Assembly (NCBI GenBank): GCA_029250225.1
Contig: JAQWUY010000031.1
Coordinates: forward strand, 151,705 to 215,704
DNA length: 64,000 nucleotides
Source: Alphaproteobacteria bacterium
GTDB taxonomy: Bacteria; Pseudomonadota; Alphaproteobacteria; JAQWUY01
Reading direction: 5' to 3'
This document shows positions 30,416 through 41,297 of this stretch, in pieces. The notes below the pieces were generated by a model. The model was given only the letters and a program-made list of their open reading frames with translations. It was not told the origin of the DNA and searched no databases. The translations under genes and the position numbers were made by a program. How positions within the stretch are numbered: the stretch's first letter is position 1; every line of letters starts with the position of its first letter.

Positions 30416-31171
30416 TTATCTTTCCTTTTTTTTCTTTTTTTTCATTAAAATAGCAATTAATATAGAAACTTCATACAATAATATCATTGGAATAGCCAAA
30501 CCTATTTGTGATAATGGATCAGGCGGTGTTAAAATAGCAGAAACAACAAACGATATTAAAATAGCATATTTGCGTTTTTTCTTTAATCCTTCTGCATCTG
30601 TCGCCCCAACCTGAACCAATAAAAGTAATAATATAGGTAATTCAAATGCTAATCCAAAAGCAAAAATTAATTGCATTACCAATGATAAATATTCATCAAC
30701 CTTAGATTCAAGTTGAATTGCTAGTGTAGTATTATTACCGATTTGTTCAAATCCAACGAAAAAATCCCAAGCAATAGGTAATACAAAATAATATACAAAA
30801 GCAGAACCAATAAAGAACAAAACAGGCGTCATAATTAAAAATGGGAAAAAAACTCTCTTCTCATTTTTATATAACCCAGGGGCGATAAAAGCCCAAACCT
30901 GAGATAACAAAATTGGAAACATAATCATAAACGAAGCAAAAAATGCTAGCTTTACATTCGTAAAAAATTTTTCTGCTAGTCCAGTGTAAATAAGGCGACG
31001 ATTAGAAATATCACCAAAGACATCAACAAGCGGAGTAGTTAAAAAATTAAATATATAATCCGCAATATAAAAACACATAAAAAAGCCAATTAACAAGGCA
31101 CTAAGGCTAATCATTAATCTATAACGTAACTCTGTTAGATGAGAAATAAATGTTTCGTTTTGACTATTCAT
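30416..31171 (-). CDS. tatC: Sec-independent protein translocase TatC
   Basis: 251 residues with six membrane segments; the N-terminus has SHLTELRYR, the family signature, and PLVDVFGD follows helix 1. TatC recognises twin-arginine signal peptides with TatB. It overlaps tatB by 4 bases (ATGA). The C-terminus is a poly-Lys run (six Lys) encoded by two A8 tracts around one G, a slippage-prone site just before the stop. Confidence 0.97.
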   Translation of the reverse strand: MNSQNETFISHLTELRYRLMISLSALLIGFFMCFYIADYIFNFLTTPLVDVFGDISNRRLIYTGLAEKFFTNVKLAFFASFMIMFPILLSQVWAFIAPGLYKNEKRVFFPFLIMTPVLFFIGSAFVYYFVLPIAWDFFVGFEQIGNNTTLAIQLESKVDEYLSLVMQLIFAFGLAFELPILLLLLVQVGATDAEGLKKKRKYAILISFVVSAILTPPDPLSQIGLAIPMILLYEVSILIAILMKKKKKKER

Positions 31172-31464
31172 AATTGTTTCTTATTGTTATATTCATCTTC
31201 AACGGCATTATAAATACTAAGGTTTGACTCTTGTATATTTTTTTCCAATTCAGAATTAGTTTTTTTTAATTCAGATATTACTTCATTATAATCTTCTTGG
31301 TTAGCAATATCGCTCATTGCACCACGAAAATCATTACTGAATGTTTTTATCTTGGAAAATATATTCGTTATAGTTTTGATAACTTTTGGCATTTCATCGG
31401 GGCCAATAACTATTATAGCTATCGCACCAATTACCATAATTTCAGACCAACCTAAATCTAACAT
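31168..31464 (-). CDS. tatB: Sec-independent protein translocase TatB
   Basis: 98 residues: a membrane helix starting MLDLGWSEIMVIGAIAIIVI with the conserved Glu8, the hinge GPDEMPK, an amphipathic helix and a polar tail. With TatC it forms the receptor for folded Tat substrates. It starts 7 bases after tatA and ends in TGA overlapping the tatC ATG. Confidence 0.95.
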   Translation of the reverse strand: MLDLGWSEIMVIGAIAIIVIGPDEMPKVIKTITNIFSKIKTFSNDFRGAMSDIANQEDYNEVISELKKTNSELEKNIQESNLSIYNAVEDEYNNKKQL

Positions 31465-31471
31465 TATTGTA

Positions 31472-31645
31472 TTAATCTTTTTTTATTTTTTTGTTTTTAT
31501 CGTCGTCATCTTTTACATTTTTCTTGAATTCTTTTAGTCCTTTACCAAAATCACCCATAATTCGTGATAACTTTCCACCACCACCGAATAAAACTAATAC
31601 GATAATTGCAACGATTAACCAATGCCAAATACTAAATGTACCCAT
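31472..31645 (-). CDS. tatA: Sec-independent protein translocase TatA
   Basis: 57 residues from the ATG at 31645, chosen because AGGAG lies upstream and the family start [10 protein letters not shown] follows. A longer frame from 31714 would add a second hydrophobic segment foreign to TatA. The helix, the FGGGGKLS hinge and amphipathic helix [12 protein letters not shown] are typical, ending in an Asp/Lys tail. Oligomers make the translocation pore. Confidence 0.95.
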   Translation of the reverse strand: MGTFSIWHWLIVAIIVLVLFGGGGKLSRIMGDFGKGLKEFKKNVKDDDDKNKKIKKD

Positions 31646-31722
31646 AACTAAAGCTCCTATAAATAATAATATAGTCAAGGAAATAATACTTGATTTAAGT
31701 TTCATAAACAACACAAAATAAA

Positions 31723-32397
31723 TTATTTGTTTATTTTTACAATTTTTTTGTTTTTAAGTGAATAAATATTATCTGTTTTTTTAGCAAGATTCATATCGTG
31801 TGTCACACATAATAATGAAACATTTTGTTGTTTTACTAAATCAAGCAACAAAGCCCAAACATTTTGTGTATTTTCATCATCAAGATTACCTGTTGGTTCA
31901 TCAGCAAGTATTATTTTAGGATTATTTACCAAACTTCTTGCTATTGCAACCCTTTGTGCTTCACCGCCTGAAAGCTTTGTCGCAGAACTATTTATTTTAT
32001 CTTGCAAACCAACCAATTCTAGTAATTTTATAGATTTTTTTTTGGCATCAGGGCGACTTATTCCCTTAACCCACATTGGATAAGCAACATTTTCCCAAGC
32101 ACAAAATTCAGGCAATAGATTATGAAATTGATAGATAAAACCTATTTTTTCAAGTCTAATTTTAGTCTTTTTATCTTCGCCTATATTATTCATATTTTGG
32201 CCGTCAATAATTATTGTTCCTTCTTGATATGAATCCAAAAGACCCGCTATGTGCAATAAAGAAGACTTACCAGAGCCACTCGCCCCTACTAGTGAAACGG
32301 ATTCACCAGATTTTAAATTCAAATTAATACCTTTGAGTATATGTGTATATGCATCATAAGATTTATCAATGTTTTTAAGTTCTAAGATATTAGTCAT
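31723..32397 (-). CDS. lolD: lipoprotein-releasing ABC transporter ATPase LolD
   Basis: 224 residues with Walker [13 protein letters not shown], signature [13 protein letters not shown] and Walker [12 protein letters not shown]. It powers extraction of outer-membrane lipoproteins from the inner membrane. Its ATG overlaps the end of lolC by 8 bases (ATGACTAA), so the two are translationally coupled. Confidence 0.94.
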   Translation of the reverse strand: MTNILELKNIDKSYDAYTHILKGINLNLKSGESVSLVGASGSGKSSLLHIAGLLDSYQEGTIIIDGQNMNNIGEDKKTKIRLEKIGFIYQFHNLLPEFCAWENVAYPMWVKGISRPDAKKKSIKLLELVGLQDKINSSATKLSGGEAQRVAIARSLVNNPKIILADEPTGNLDDENTQNVWALLLDLVKQQNVSLLCVTHDMNLAKKTDNIYSLKNKKIVKINK

Positions 32398-33616
32398 TTC
32401 TTATCCCTTCAACAGGCTTCATTCGCCCTGCTCTTATTGCTGGATAAAGTCCTGCAAGTAAAGATAAAGCTATACTGTATATTACAATTAAAGTTAATTC
32501 TTGTTCATTATGAACAATTGGGATTGTTTTAAGGTGATATATCTCTGGATTAAATATATCAAATCCAAAATTGTTTTTAATAAATAATCTTAATGTTTCT
32601 AAATTATTAGCGAGTAAAATACCCAAACCTAACCCTAAGAAAGTTCCAATTAAACCAATGAAAGAACCAACGATAAAAAATATTTTTACAATAGAAAATC
32701 TACTTACTCCTATTGTTCGTAGAATTGATATTGATTTTCTGTGTTCTTTTACAATCATAATCTGCCCTGTAATAATGTTGAACACAGCAATTAAAATCAT
32801 AATAGATAAAATTATAAACATAGTATTTTTTTCAACTTCCAAAGCATTAAAAAATGTATTGTTTACCTTTGCCCAAGCATCAACATACTTAACATCAATT
32901 TTACTTCTATTGTCTTTTACCCAATTATCCGCATTATCAGCATTATTTAGTATTACTTCTATTTGACTTACACCTTTTGTCTCAAAAAACTTTTGAGCAT
33001 CATTTAAAGGCATAAATATCATACCATTATCGTAACGATACATACCAACTTCAAAATAACCAACAACTTTAAATTTTTCAATTTTAGGGCGACCGCTTGA
33101 TGAATTTGGTATAAGAAGTTTTATAAACTCACCTTTTGTAATATTATAATTTCTAGATAGTCTTTTTCCAATCAATATTCCGTTACTTGTTTCAAAATTT
33201 CTTAAATCTTTTTCACTAACAGATTTTTTGAATATATCACGGTTTTTCAATGATTTAACATCAACACCTCGTACAATAATACCTCTTGAATTATCACCAA
33301 TACTTAATAAAGAATTCTTTTGTAAATAACTTGTTGCTGATTTTACATCTGGGTATTTAATCAATTGATTTTCAATTACTTTGTGATTTTGAATATTATG
33401 AATTCCATCACTTAATGTAATATGACCATTTATACCCAATACCTTGCCCAATAATTCTTGTCGAAAACCACCCATTACCGACATTACTAAAACCAAGGAA
33501 GCAACACCAAGTATAATACCAATTAGTGCAAACCAACTAACAATAGATATAAAATTATCTTCTTTTTTTGAGCGGACATAACGCCAAGCTGTTAATAATT
33601 CAAACCTAGAAAACAT
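32390..33616 (-). CDS. lolC: lipoprotein-releasing ABC transporter permease LolC/E
   Basis: 408 residues with four membrane helices (about 23-47, 265-290, 310-340, 372-392) and a large periplasmic domain between the first two; the C-terminal FtsX-like permease region includes LRTIGVSRFSIVKIF. The N-terminal FELLTAWRYVRSKKEDNFIS is typical. One permease gene only, so it probably works as a homodimer, as in other alphaproteobacteria. One-base overlap with proS. Confidence 0.93.
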   Translation of the reverse strand: MFSRFELLTAWRYVRSKKEDNFISIVSWFALIGIILGVASLVLVMSVMGGFRQELLGKVLGINGHITLSDGIHNIQNHKVIENQLIKYPDVKSATSYLQKNSLLSIGDNSRGIIVRGVDVKSLKNRDIFKKSVSEKDLRNFETSNGILIGKRLSRNYNITKGEFIKLLIPNSSSGRPKIEKFKVVGYFEVGMYRYDNGMIFMPLNDAQKFFETKGVSQIEVILNNADNADNWVKDNRSKIDVKYVDAWAKVNNTFFNALEVEKNTMFIILSIMILIAVFNIITGQIMIVKEHRKSISILRTIGVSRFSIVKIFFIVGSFIGLIGTFLGLGLGILLANNLETLRLFIKNNFGFDIFNPEIYHLKTIPIVHNEQELTLIVIYSIALSLLAGLYPAIRAGRMKPVEGIRND

Positions 33617-34962
33617 TATTTACCTTTTACAATATTTATTGCTTGTTCAAATGACAAGTCTTGTGTTTGTCCTGTTGTACGATTTTTTAATTCAACTAAA
33701 CCTTTTTCAATAGATTTTTTACCTACAACAATTACCCAAGGCAACCCGATTAATTCCATATCAGAAAATTTTGCACCGGCTCCTATGTCACGATCATCAT
33801 ATGCAACTTCAATATCATTATTTTGTAAAGTTTCGTAATATTCATCACAAGTTTTTGTGCAATTTTCATCTTTTAAAGATACATTAACCAACCCGACATC
33901 AAAAGGTGCAACAGAACTAGGGAAAACTATGCCTTTTTCATCGTGACAGGCTTCGATTATACCAGCAAAAACACGACTTACACCAATTCCATATGAACCC
34001 ATATGAAGTGGTTTTAATGAACCATCTTTATCAGCAACTTTTAACCCCAAAGGCTCTGAGTATTTTGTGCCAAAGTAAAATATATGACCGACTTCAATCC
34101 CACGCGTTGCAATTTTATTTGTATCAGGAACTTTTGCCCATTCCTGTTCAACAAACATTTCATCAGTAGATGCGTATTTTTCAGTCCATTTATTAACAAT
34201 AGGCTCCAAATCACCTCTGTAATCAATTTTTTCTTGTAATATATCTAAATCAATAACTTCTTTGTCACAGAAAATCTCGGATTCGCCGGTATCAGCAAGT
34301 ATAATAAATTCATGTGATAACTTACCACCAATTGGCCCAGTATCAGCCTGCATTGGTATTGCCTTAACCCCAAGGCGGGCAAATGTTCGTAGGTAAGATA
34401 CAAATATCTTATTATATATCTTTTTATGCTGTTCTTCGTCTATGGCGAAACCATAACCATCTTTCATTAAAAATTCACGACCGCGCATAACACCGAATCT
34501 TGGGCGAATTTCATCGCGAAATTTCCATTGGATTTGAAAAATGTTTTTTGGTAAATCTTTGTATGATTGAGCAAAATTTGCAAATATATCTGTTATCATT
34601 TCTTCATTAGTCGGGCCAAATAACATTTCTTGATTATGTCTATCGTTAATTCGTAACATTTCTTGGCCGTAATCATCATATCGTCCAGATTTTTTCCATA
34701 AATCAGCTGATTGTATTGTTGGCATTAACATTTCACAAGCCCCGATTTTATTTTGTTCTTGTGAAATAATTTCAGAAATTTTTGTAAGTATGCGGTAACC
34801 TAGTGGCAACCAAGAATAGATACCTGAACTTTCTTGTCTAATCATACCAGCTCTTAACATTAATTGATGGCTTACTATTTTTGCATCAGATGGTGCATTT
34901 CTTAGTGTTGGCATAAAAAATTCGGTTAATCGAACACCTTTACAAAGTTTTGTAGTTTGCAT
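33616..34962 (-). CDS. proS: prolyl-tRNA synthetase, short alphaproteobacterial form
   Basis: 448 residues, lacking the editing (INS) domain of the 570-residue bacterial type, as is usual in alphaproteobacteria. Class II motifs include RAGMIRQESSGIYSWLPLG, KFRDEIRPRFGVMRGREFLM and GSYGIGVSR; the anticodon-binding domain ends the protein. No alternative start gives the family N-terminus, so the ATG at 34962 stands. Confidence 0.96.
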   Translation of the reverse strand: MQTTKLCKGVRLTEFFMPTLRNAPSDAKIVSHQLMLRAGMIRQESSGIYSWLPLGYRILTKISEIISQEQNKIGACEMLMPTIQSADLWKKSGRYDDYGQEMLRINDRHNQEMLFGPTNEEMITDIFANFAQSYKDLPKNIFQIQWKFRDEIRPRFGVMRGREFLMKDGYGFAIDEEQHKKIYNKIFVSYLRTFARLGVKAIPMQADTGPIGGKLSHEFIILADTGESEIFCDKEVIDLDILQEKIDYRGDLEPIVNKWTEKYASTDEMFVEQEWAKVPDTNKIATRGIEVGHIFYFGTKYSEPLGLKVADKDGSLKPLHMGSYGIGVSRVFAGIIEACHDEKGIVFPSSVAPFDVGLVNVSLKDENCTKTCDEYYETLQNNDIEVAYDDRDIGAGAKFSDMELIGLPWVIVVGKKSIEKGLVELKNRTTGQTQDLSFEQAINIVKGK

Positions 34963-35081
34963 CTAATCTTATTCCTTTTATTTAAAACAATAATGAGTTA
35001 TGTATTTTTTATATAAAGTACTAAAAAAATAACATAAAGTCTAATCTATTTTGAATTTGTATTAGTAATAGAAATTATAAA

Positions 35082-35735
35082 TTAAGGTTTTTTGTGTATA
35101 AATGGTTTTTTACGATTAGGGTATATCGTCGTACATATTTCACACTCTAAACCGTAACAAGCTCTGGCTGAACAGAATTCTCGCCCATAAAATATTATTT
35201 GCAAATGTAAATCATTCCATATTTCTTGCGGAAATAATCGTTTTAGGTCTTTTGCTGTTTGCGTAACATTCCTGCCATTTGTCAAACCCCACCTTTGTGC
35301 TAGTCGGTGTATGTGCGTATCAACGGGCATAGCTGGTTGATTAAATGCTTGCGCCATTACAACCGAAGCAGTTTTATGTCCAACAGCCGGTAATTTTTCT
35401 AGATCGGGAAAATTCTGTGGTACTTTTCCATTATGTTGTTCGATTAATATTTTTGATAATCCCCATATTCCTTTTGATTTCATAGGTGATAATCCGCAAG
35501 GTCTTATTATATCTGCAATTTCATCAACACTCATTTTAACCATATCATATGGATTATCCGCCTTTTCAAATAATAAAGGAGTTATTTTATTCACCCTTTC
35601 ATCTGTGCATTGTGCTGATAATAAAACCGCAATTAATAATGTGTATGAATCACTATGGTCAAGGGGAACAGGTGGATTTGGATATAATTGTTGAAGTTTA
35701 TTTTGTATAAACTTAACTCGTTCATTTTTATTCAT
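35082..35735 (-). CDS. nth: endonuclease III with atypical Fe-S loop
   Basis: 217 residues. The helix-hairpin-helix and catalytic pair are normal: LPAVGHKTA with Lys121, and VDTHIHR with Asp139. It removes oxidised pyrimidines and nicks abasic sites. The C-terminal [4Fe-4S] loop normally reads C-x6-C-x2-C-x5-C. Here the cysteines are 188, 193, 198 and 201 (C-x4-C-x4-C-x2-C) and the usual last ligand position is Asn207. The frame looks intact, so this seems genuine. Confidence 0.93.
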   Translation of the reverse strand: MNKNERVKFIQNKLQQLYPNPPVPLDHSDSYTLLIAVLLSAQCTDERVNKITPLLFEKADNPYDMVKMSVDEIADIIRPCGLSPMKSKGIWGLSKILIEQHNGKVPQNFPDLEKLPAVGHKTASVVMAQAFNQPAMPVDTHIHRLAQRWGLTNGRNVTQTAKDLKRLFPQEIWNDLHLQIIFYGREFCSARACYGLECEICTTIYPNRKKPFIHKKP

Positions 35736-35780
35736 AACTAACTATACCTAATATAGGAAAAAACAACAATCGAAATTGAT

Positions 35781-35817
35781 AAAAAAAGATTGACTTTAAA
35801 TCCTTAAAATCAATCTT
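35781..35817 (-). terminator. intrinsic terminator of tRNA-Pro
   Basis: The 8-bp stem AAGATTGA/TCAATCTT (35786-35793 with 35810-35817) has an A/T-rich inner stem and is followed on the minus strand by seven T. It sits just after the tRNA-Pro gene. Confidence 0.75.
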
Positions 35818-35821
35818 CAAA

Positions 35822-35898
35822 TGGTCGGGATAGCTGGATTTGAACCAACGACCCCTTGTACCCAAAACAAGTGCGCTACCAGACTGCGCCATATCCCG
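35822..35898 (-). tRNA. tRNA-Pro (TGG)
   Basis: The minus strand from 35898 folds into a 77-base tRNA with acceptor CGGGATA/TATCCCG, anticodon loop TTTGGGT (anticodon TGG), T loop TTCAAAT, discriminator A and an encoded CCA at 35824-35822. C1-G72 with A73 fits proline. Confidence 0.95.
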
Positions 35899-35912
35899 CC
35901 ATATAAAATGAT

Positions 35913-35941
35913 GTATTAAAGGTTTTTAGTGAAAATTGCAA
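35913..35941 (-). promoter_or_regulatory. sigma70 promoter for tRNA-Pro
   Basis: On the minus strand TTGCAA (35941-35936), 17 bases, then TAATAC (35918-35913); the predicted start is about 8 bases before the mature tRNA. Confidence 0.6.
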
Positions 35942-35990
35942 GTAAAAAATAATGTATTTTTATATAAAGCTAACAATTATATTTTTTTCC

Positions 35991-36018
35991 TTGTATTGTT
36001 AAATTTTTTTGGTATAAA
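35991..36018 (+). promoter_or_regulatory. sigma70 promoter for tRNA-Arg
   Basis: TTGTAT (35991-35996), 16 bases, then TATAAA (36013-36018) preceded by TGG, an extended -10. The mature tRNA starts 10 bases after the -10, so the 5' leader would be only a few bases. Confidence 0.6.
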
Positions 36019-36028
36019 TAGCTTTATC

Positions 36029-36105
36029 GGTTCCTTAGCTCAGCTGGATAGAGCAACTGCCTTCTAAGCAGTAGGTCGAAGGTTCGAATCCTTCAGGGAC
36101 CACCA
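36029..36105 (+). tRNA. tRNA-Arg (TCT)
   Basis: A 77-base cloverleaf with acceptor GGTTCCT/AGGGACC (one T-G pair), anticodon loop CTTCTAA (anticodon TCT), T loop TTCGAAT, discriminator A and encoded CCA at 36103-36105. It decodes AGA/AGG, the preferred Arg codons in AT-rich genomes. It is divergent from tRNA-Pro. Confidence 0.95.
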
Positions 36106-36110
36106 TATTC

Positions 36111-36140
36111 AAGCCTCTGTATACAGGGGCTTTTATTTTT
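36111..36140 (+). terminator. intrinsic terminator of tRNA-Arg
   Basis: A 9-bp stem AAGCCTCTG/CAGGGGCTT (one T-G pair) with a TATA loop is followed by a T-rich tract. It lies 5 bases after tRNA-Arg and faces the end of gabD. Confidence 0.85.
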
Positions 36141-36162
36141 GGTAATAATATAAAATAAATTA

Positions 36163-37611
36163 TCAGATACCCGACATATTGATATGTTTTATAACTGTAT
36201 AATCATCAGTTCCGTATTTTGAACCTTCTCGCCCTGTTCCTGATTGTTTAACACCGCCAAAAGGTATCGTTTCAGATGATAAAATACCTGAATTTACCGA
36301 AACCATTCCATAATCTAATTTTTCACTAACACGCCATATCTTGCCAATATCCCTAGAATAGAAATAAGAGGCTAGACCATATTCAGTATCATTTGCTTTA
36401 TTAATTACATCTTGTTCATCACTAAATGAGAATATCGGAGCAACAGGGCCAAATATTTCTTGTTTTGCTATATCCATATCCTGTTTTAAATCACATAATA
36501 TAGTTGGTTCATAAAAACTATGTCCTAAGCTATGGGATTTACCACCTAATACTAAACTTGCACCTTGCTTAACTGCATCTTTAACAATTTTATGAACATC
36601 TTTCATTGCTTTTTTATTTATCAAAGGTCCTTGCTGTGTACCTTTTTCCATACCATTACCAATTTTTAACCCTTTAACAGCATCACTAAATTTTGAAACA
36701 AATTCATCTAGTATACTCTCGTGAACATAAATACGGTTTGTACATACACAAGTTTGACCAGAGTTACGAAACTTGGAAATCATTATTTCTTGAACTGCGT
36801 GATCAACATCTGCATCTTCAAAAACTATACTAGGGGCGTTACCGCCTAACTCCATTGAAACTTTTTTAACAGTATCAGCACATTGCTTAATTAATGTCTT
36901 GCCAACAGATGTCGAACCAGTAAAAGTAAGTTTGCGTACAATAGGATTGCTACATAATTCAGCACCAAGCTTATTGGCATCACCTGTAATTACATTAAAA
37001 ACCCCCGCTGGAATTCCCGCCTGTTCACCAAGTTGCGCAAGTGCCAAAGCTGAATAAGGTGTGCTTATAGCTGGTTTTAATACTACACTACAACCAACAG
37101 CTAATGCCGGAGCAATTTTACGGGCAATCATTGCATTGGGAAAATTCCAAGGTGTTATCGCACCAACAACCCCAACAGGTTGTTTTATAACTAGTGAGCG
37201 TTGATTAGTAGCATAACTAGGAATCACATCACCGTAAACTCGCTTAGCTTCCTCAGAAAACCATTCTATAAAACTAGCCCCGTATGCAATTTCGCCCATC
37301 GCATCATCAAAAGGCTTACCCATTTCAACAGTTAAAATTTTTGCTAGTTGTTTTTGATTTTTCATTATTAAATCATACCAGCGTCGTAAAATTAAACTGC
37401 GATTCTTAGCCGTAGTTTCACGCCAAGAATAAAAAGCTTGTTCAGCGCATAAAATAGCTTCTTTTGCCTGCTGAACCGAAGCACAACCGACGCTCCCAAT
37501 AACACTATCACTAGCCGGATTAATTACATCAACAGTTTTAGCGCAATCAACCCATTTACCATTTATGTAAGGTAAATCACGAAATAAAGATAGATTTTTT
37601 ATATCAGACAT
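36163..37611 (-). CDS. gabD: succinate-semialdehyde dehydrogenase (aldehyde dehydrogenase family)
   Basis: 482 residues with the aldehyde dehydrogenase landmarks: GAITPWNFPNAM, FTGSTSVGKTL, general base Glu in MELGGNAPSIVFEDADVD, catalytic Cys in GQTCVCTNRIYV, and the C-terminal GREGSKYGTDDY typical of the GabD group. It oxidises succinate semialdehyde to succinate with NAD(P)+. It stands alone: no gabT or gabP is nearby, so an input from GABA cannot be shown. Tandem stops TGA-TAA end the gene. Confidence 0.88.
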   Translation of the reverse strand: MSDIKNLSLFRDLPYINGKWVDCAKTVDVINPASDSVIGSVGCASVQQAKEAILCAEQAFYSWRETTAKNRSLILRRWYDLIMKNQKQLAKILTVEMGKPFDDAMGEIAYGASFIEWFSEEAKRVYGDVIPSYATNQRSLVIKQPVGVVGAITPWNFPNAMIARKIAPALAVGCSVVLKPAISTPYSALALAQLGEQAGIPAGVFNVITGDANKLGAELCSNPIVRKLTFTGSTSVGKTLIKQCADTVKKVSMELGGNAPSIVFEDADVDHAVQEIMISKFRNSGQTCVCTNRIYVHESILDEFVSKFSDAVKGLKIGNGMEKGTQQGPLINKKAMKDVHKIVKDAVKQGASLVLGGKSHSLGHSFYEPTILCDLKQDMDIAKQEIFGPVAPIFSFSDEQDVINKANDTEYGLASYFYSRDIGKIWRVSEKLDYGMVSVNSGILSSETIPFGGVKQSGTGREGSKYGTDDYTVIKHINMSGI

Positions 37612-37828
37612 TGCAATTTAACCTCATAATTAATTATATACTTTATTAAAATCATTTTATATTACCAACTTACTTTATATTACCTAAATGTTAAAGCCTT
37701 TGTCTAGTTTTTCAATAAATTTATTTTTGTATTACTGCTTTGAAATATTTTTTCATATTATTTCTCTCTTTTTTTAATTATTCTTATACTTTAAATTTTG
37801 TTATATAAAAATACAACCATAAACAACA

Positions 37829-37866
37829 AAAACCCCAACGAGTTTTTACTTGTTGGGGTTTTTTTA
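37829..37866 (-). terminator. intrinsic terminator of groESL
   Basis: A 14-bp stem AAAACCCCAACGAG/CTTGTTGGGGTTTT (one G-T pair) with a 6-base loop has A on its left and T on its right, so it can work in both directions. It lies 23 bases past the groEL stop. The rest of the gap 37612-37828 is AT-rich and shows no gene. Confidence 0.85.
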
Positions 37867-37888
37867 TTAAAAATTAATTATTAATTTT

Positions 37889-39538
<1,650 letters not shown>

Positions 39539-39562
39539 TTATATTTTTATATTTATAATTAA

Positions 39563-39847
39563 TTAAATAATGCCGATTACATCAGATTCTTTGATAATTA
39601 AATAATCATTACCATCGATTTTTACTTCTGTTCCTGACCATTGTGCGAACATAATGATTTCACCTTCTTTAACATCAAGTGGGCGAACAGCACCAGATTC
39701 AGAAATGTATCCGTTACCGACTTTTAAGACTTTACCTTGCATAGGTTTTTCTTGGGAAGTTTCTGGCAATATAATACCACCAGCAGTTTTTGTTTCTGCT
39801 TCTAGTCTTTCAACTAAAATACGATCATGTAGTGGGCGAAATTTCAT
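39563..39847 (-). CDS. groES: 10 kDa co-chaperonin GroES
   Basis: 94 residues beginning [16 protein letters not shown], with the mobile loop [13 protein letters not shown] and roof region; the end is [14 protein letters not shown]. Heptamers cap GroEL. AAGGAGA lies upstream of the ATG. An RpoH-type promoter sits 49-76 bases upstream; no CIRCE repeat is present. Confidence 0.97.
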   Translation of the reverse strand: MKFRPLHDRILVERLEAETKTAGGIILPETSQEKPMQGKVLKVGNGYISESGAVRPLDVKEGEIIMFAQWSGTEVKIDGNDYLIIKESDVIGII

Positions 39848-39895
39848 TTACATTCTCCTTATCATTATAAATAATTATTTTTCTAACAAATTTAA

Positions 39896-39923
39896 ACATA
39901 AGGCTAATTTTTCTTTTTTCAAG
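39896..39923 (-). promoter_or_regulatory. RpoH (sigma32)-type heat-shock promoter for groESL
   Basis: On the minus strand CTTG (39923-39920), 17 bases, then CTTATGT (39902-39896). This fits the alphaproteobacterial RpoH consensus CTTG-N17-CYTATNT at every fixed position. It lies between the hflX stop and groES. A HrcA operator (CIRCE) was looked for and not found, so control is probably by RpoH alone. Confidence 0.75.
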
Positions 39924-39935
39924 AAAAAAAATAAA

Positions 39936-41249
39936 TTATTTTTCAATTTGACTAATTTTTACCTTAGTATTGGGGAATTTAACATAAAACCGGCCTGACA
40001 TTTCTATTGGCATTTCAACAATTAACGATGCACCGCTTTCATCATATTCTTCGCTGATAAGTCTTGACTTAGATTTAATCCAAGCATTTTCAGCACCAGC
40101 TGATAGTGGTAGTTCAACTAGATACTTTTTGTCGTTTTTATGTAAAGCATTTGAAACAGCTTGTAAAATTTCATCTATTGCATAATTTTCATACACAGAA
40201 CAAATATATTTATCTTCTTGTATTGATAATTTGTTTTCAATGATATTCCTTTTCTCTTCATCAATAATATCACATTTATTCCAAACTTCTATGATAGGTT
40301 TGTTATATTTATTAATACTTAAATCATTTAATATTTGTATAACATCACTGCCGTGATTATCAAATTCCAAACTAGATAAATCGCGAACATGCAAAATAAC
40401 ATCCGCTGATAATACTTCTTCTAGTGTTGCACGAAATGCAGTAACTAAGTCATAAGGTAAATCAGAAATAAAACCAACCGTATCAGATAATATGACATTC
40501 ATACCACAGGGTAACTTTAACAAGCGCATAGTTGGGTCAAGAGTTGCAAATAGTAAATCCTTTGCAAATACATCTGAACCGGTTAAATGATTAAACAGTG
40601 ATGATTTACCAGCATTAGTATAACCAACTAATGCCACAACAGGATAAGGAACTTTTTTTCTAGCTCCGCGTTGTAAGGCACGAGTTTTTTTTACTCGTTC
40701 AATTTTTCTTTTGATTTTTGCAATGGCATCATCGGCTAGTCTACGGTCAATTTCAAGCTGACTTTCACCAGGCCCTCCGATGAAACCAAACCCACCTCTT
40801 TGTCGTTCAAGGTGTGTCCACGCCCTTACAAGCCTTGATCTTTGATAAGTTAAATGTGCAAGTTCAACTTGTAATTTACCCTCAAATGTTCTAGCTCTTG
40901 CTCCGAATATTTCAAGTATAAGAGCTGTGCGATCAATTACCTTTATATTTAATTCTTTTTCTAGGTTTCTTTGTTGGATTGGACTTAAAGATGAATCAAC
41001 AACGAATAGTCCGACTTCTTTTTCGTGTATTACATCGTGCAAACGATCAAGAACACCTTTACCAAATAATGTAGCTGGTTTAACAATTTTAAGATTAACA
41101 TATTCATAATGAACTGTTTCTAAACTAATTGCTTTTGCTAGACCGATAGTTTCTTGTAATCGCCAGTCAGGATTAACATCACCACCGCCATTTAAGACGG
41201 GGTAAACTATCATAACACGACTGTTTTTAATTTTATTATCCACTTGCAT
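39936..41249 (-). CDS. hflX: GTPase HflX
   Basis: 437 residues: an N-terminal HflX domain (about 1-190, with the GGPGESQLEIDRR helix) and a G domain with GYTNAGKSSLFN, LSDTVGFI and NKCD. It binds the 50S subunit and in E. coli rescues or splits stalled ribosomes after heat shock. It follows hfq, the conserved hfq-hflX order, and precedes groES. Confidence 0.95.
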   Translation of the reverse strand: MQVDNKIKNSRVMIVYPVLNGGGDVNPDWRLQETIGLAKAISLETVHYEYVNLKIVKPATLFGKGVLDRLHDVIHEKEVGLFVVDSSLSPIQQRNLEKELNIKVIDRTALILEIFGARARTFEGKLQVELAHLTYQRSRLVRAWTHLERQRGGFGFIGGPGESQLEIDRRLADDAIAKIKRKIERVKKTRALQRGARKKVPYPVVALVGYTNAGKSSLFNHLTGSDVFAKDLLFATLDPTMRLLKLPCGMNVILSDTVGFISDLPYDLVTAFRATLEEVLSADVILHVRDLSSLEFDNHGSDVIQILNDLSINKYNKPIIEVWNKCDIIDEEKRNIIENKLSIQEDKYICSVYENYAIDEILQAVSNALHKNDKKYLVELPLSAGAENAWIKSKSRLISEEYDESGASLIVEMPIEMSGRFYVKFPNTKVKISQIEK

Positions 41250-41297
41250 AAATACTAATCAACACTTATGCATTATTAAAGATGATTTTTCTTCAAG

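Noticed and set aside
29134-36165. Possible reassignment of UGA to Trp, as in some reduced genomes
   Set aside because: serS, tatB, gabD and the NuoJ-like gene end in TGA, and in tatB the TGA overlaps the tatC start; all Trp residues examined are TGG.
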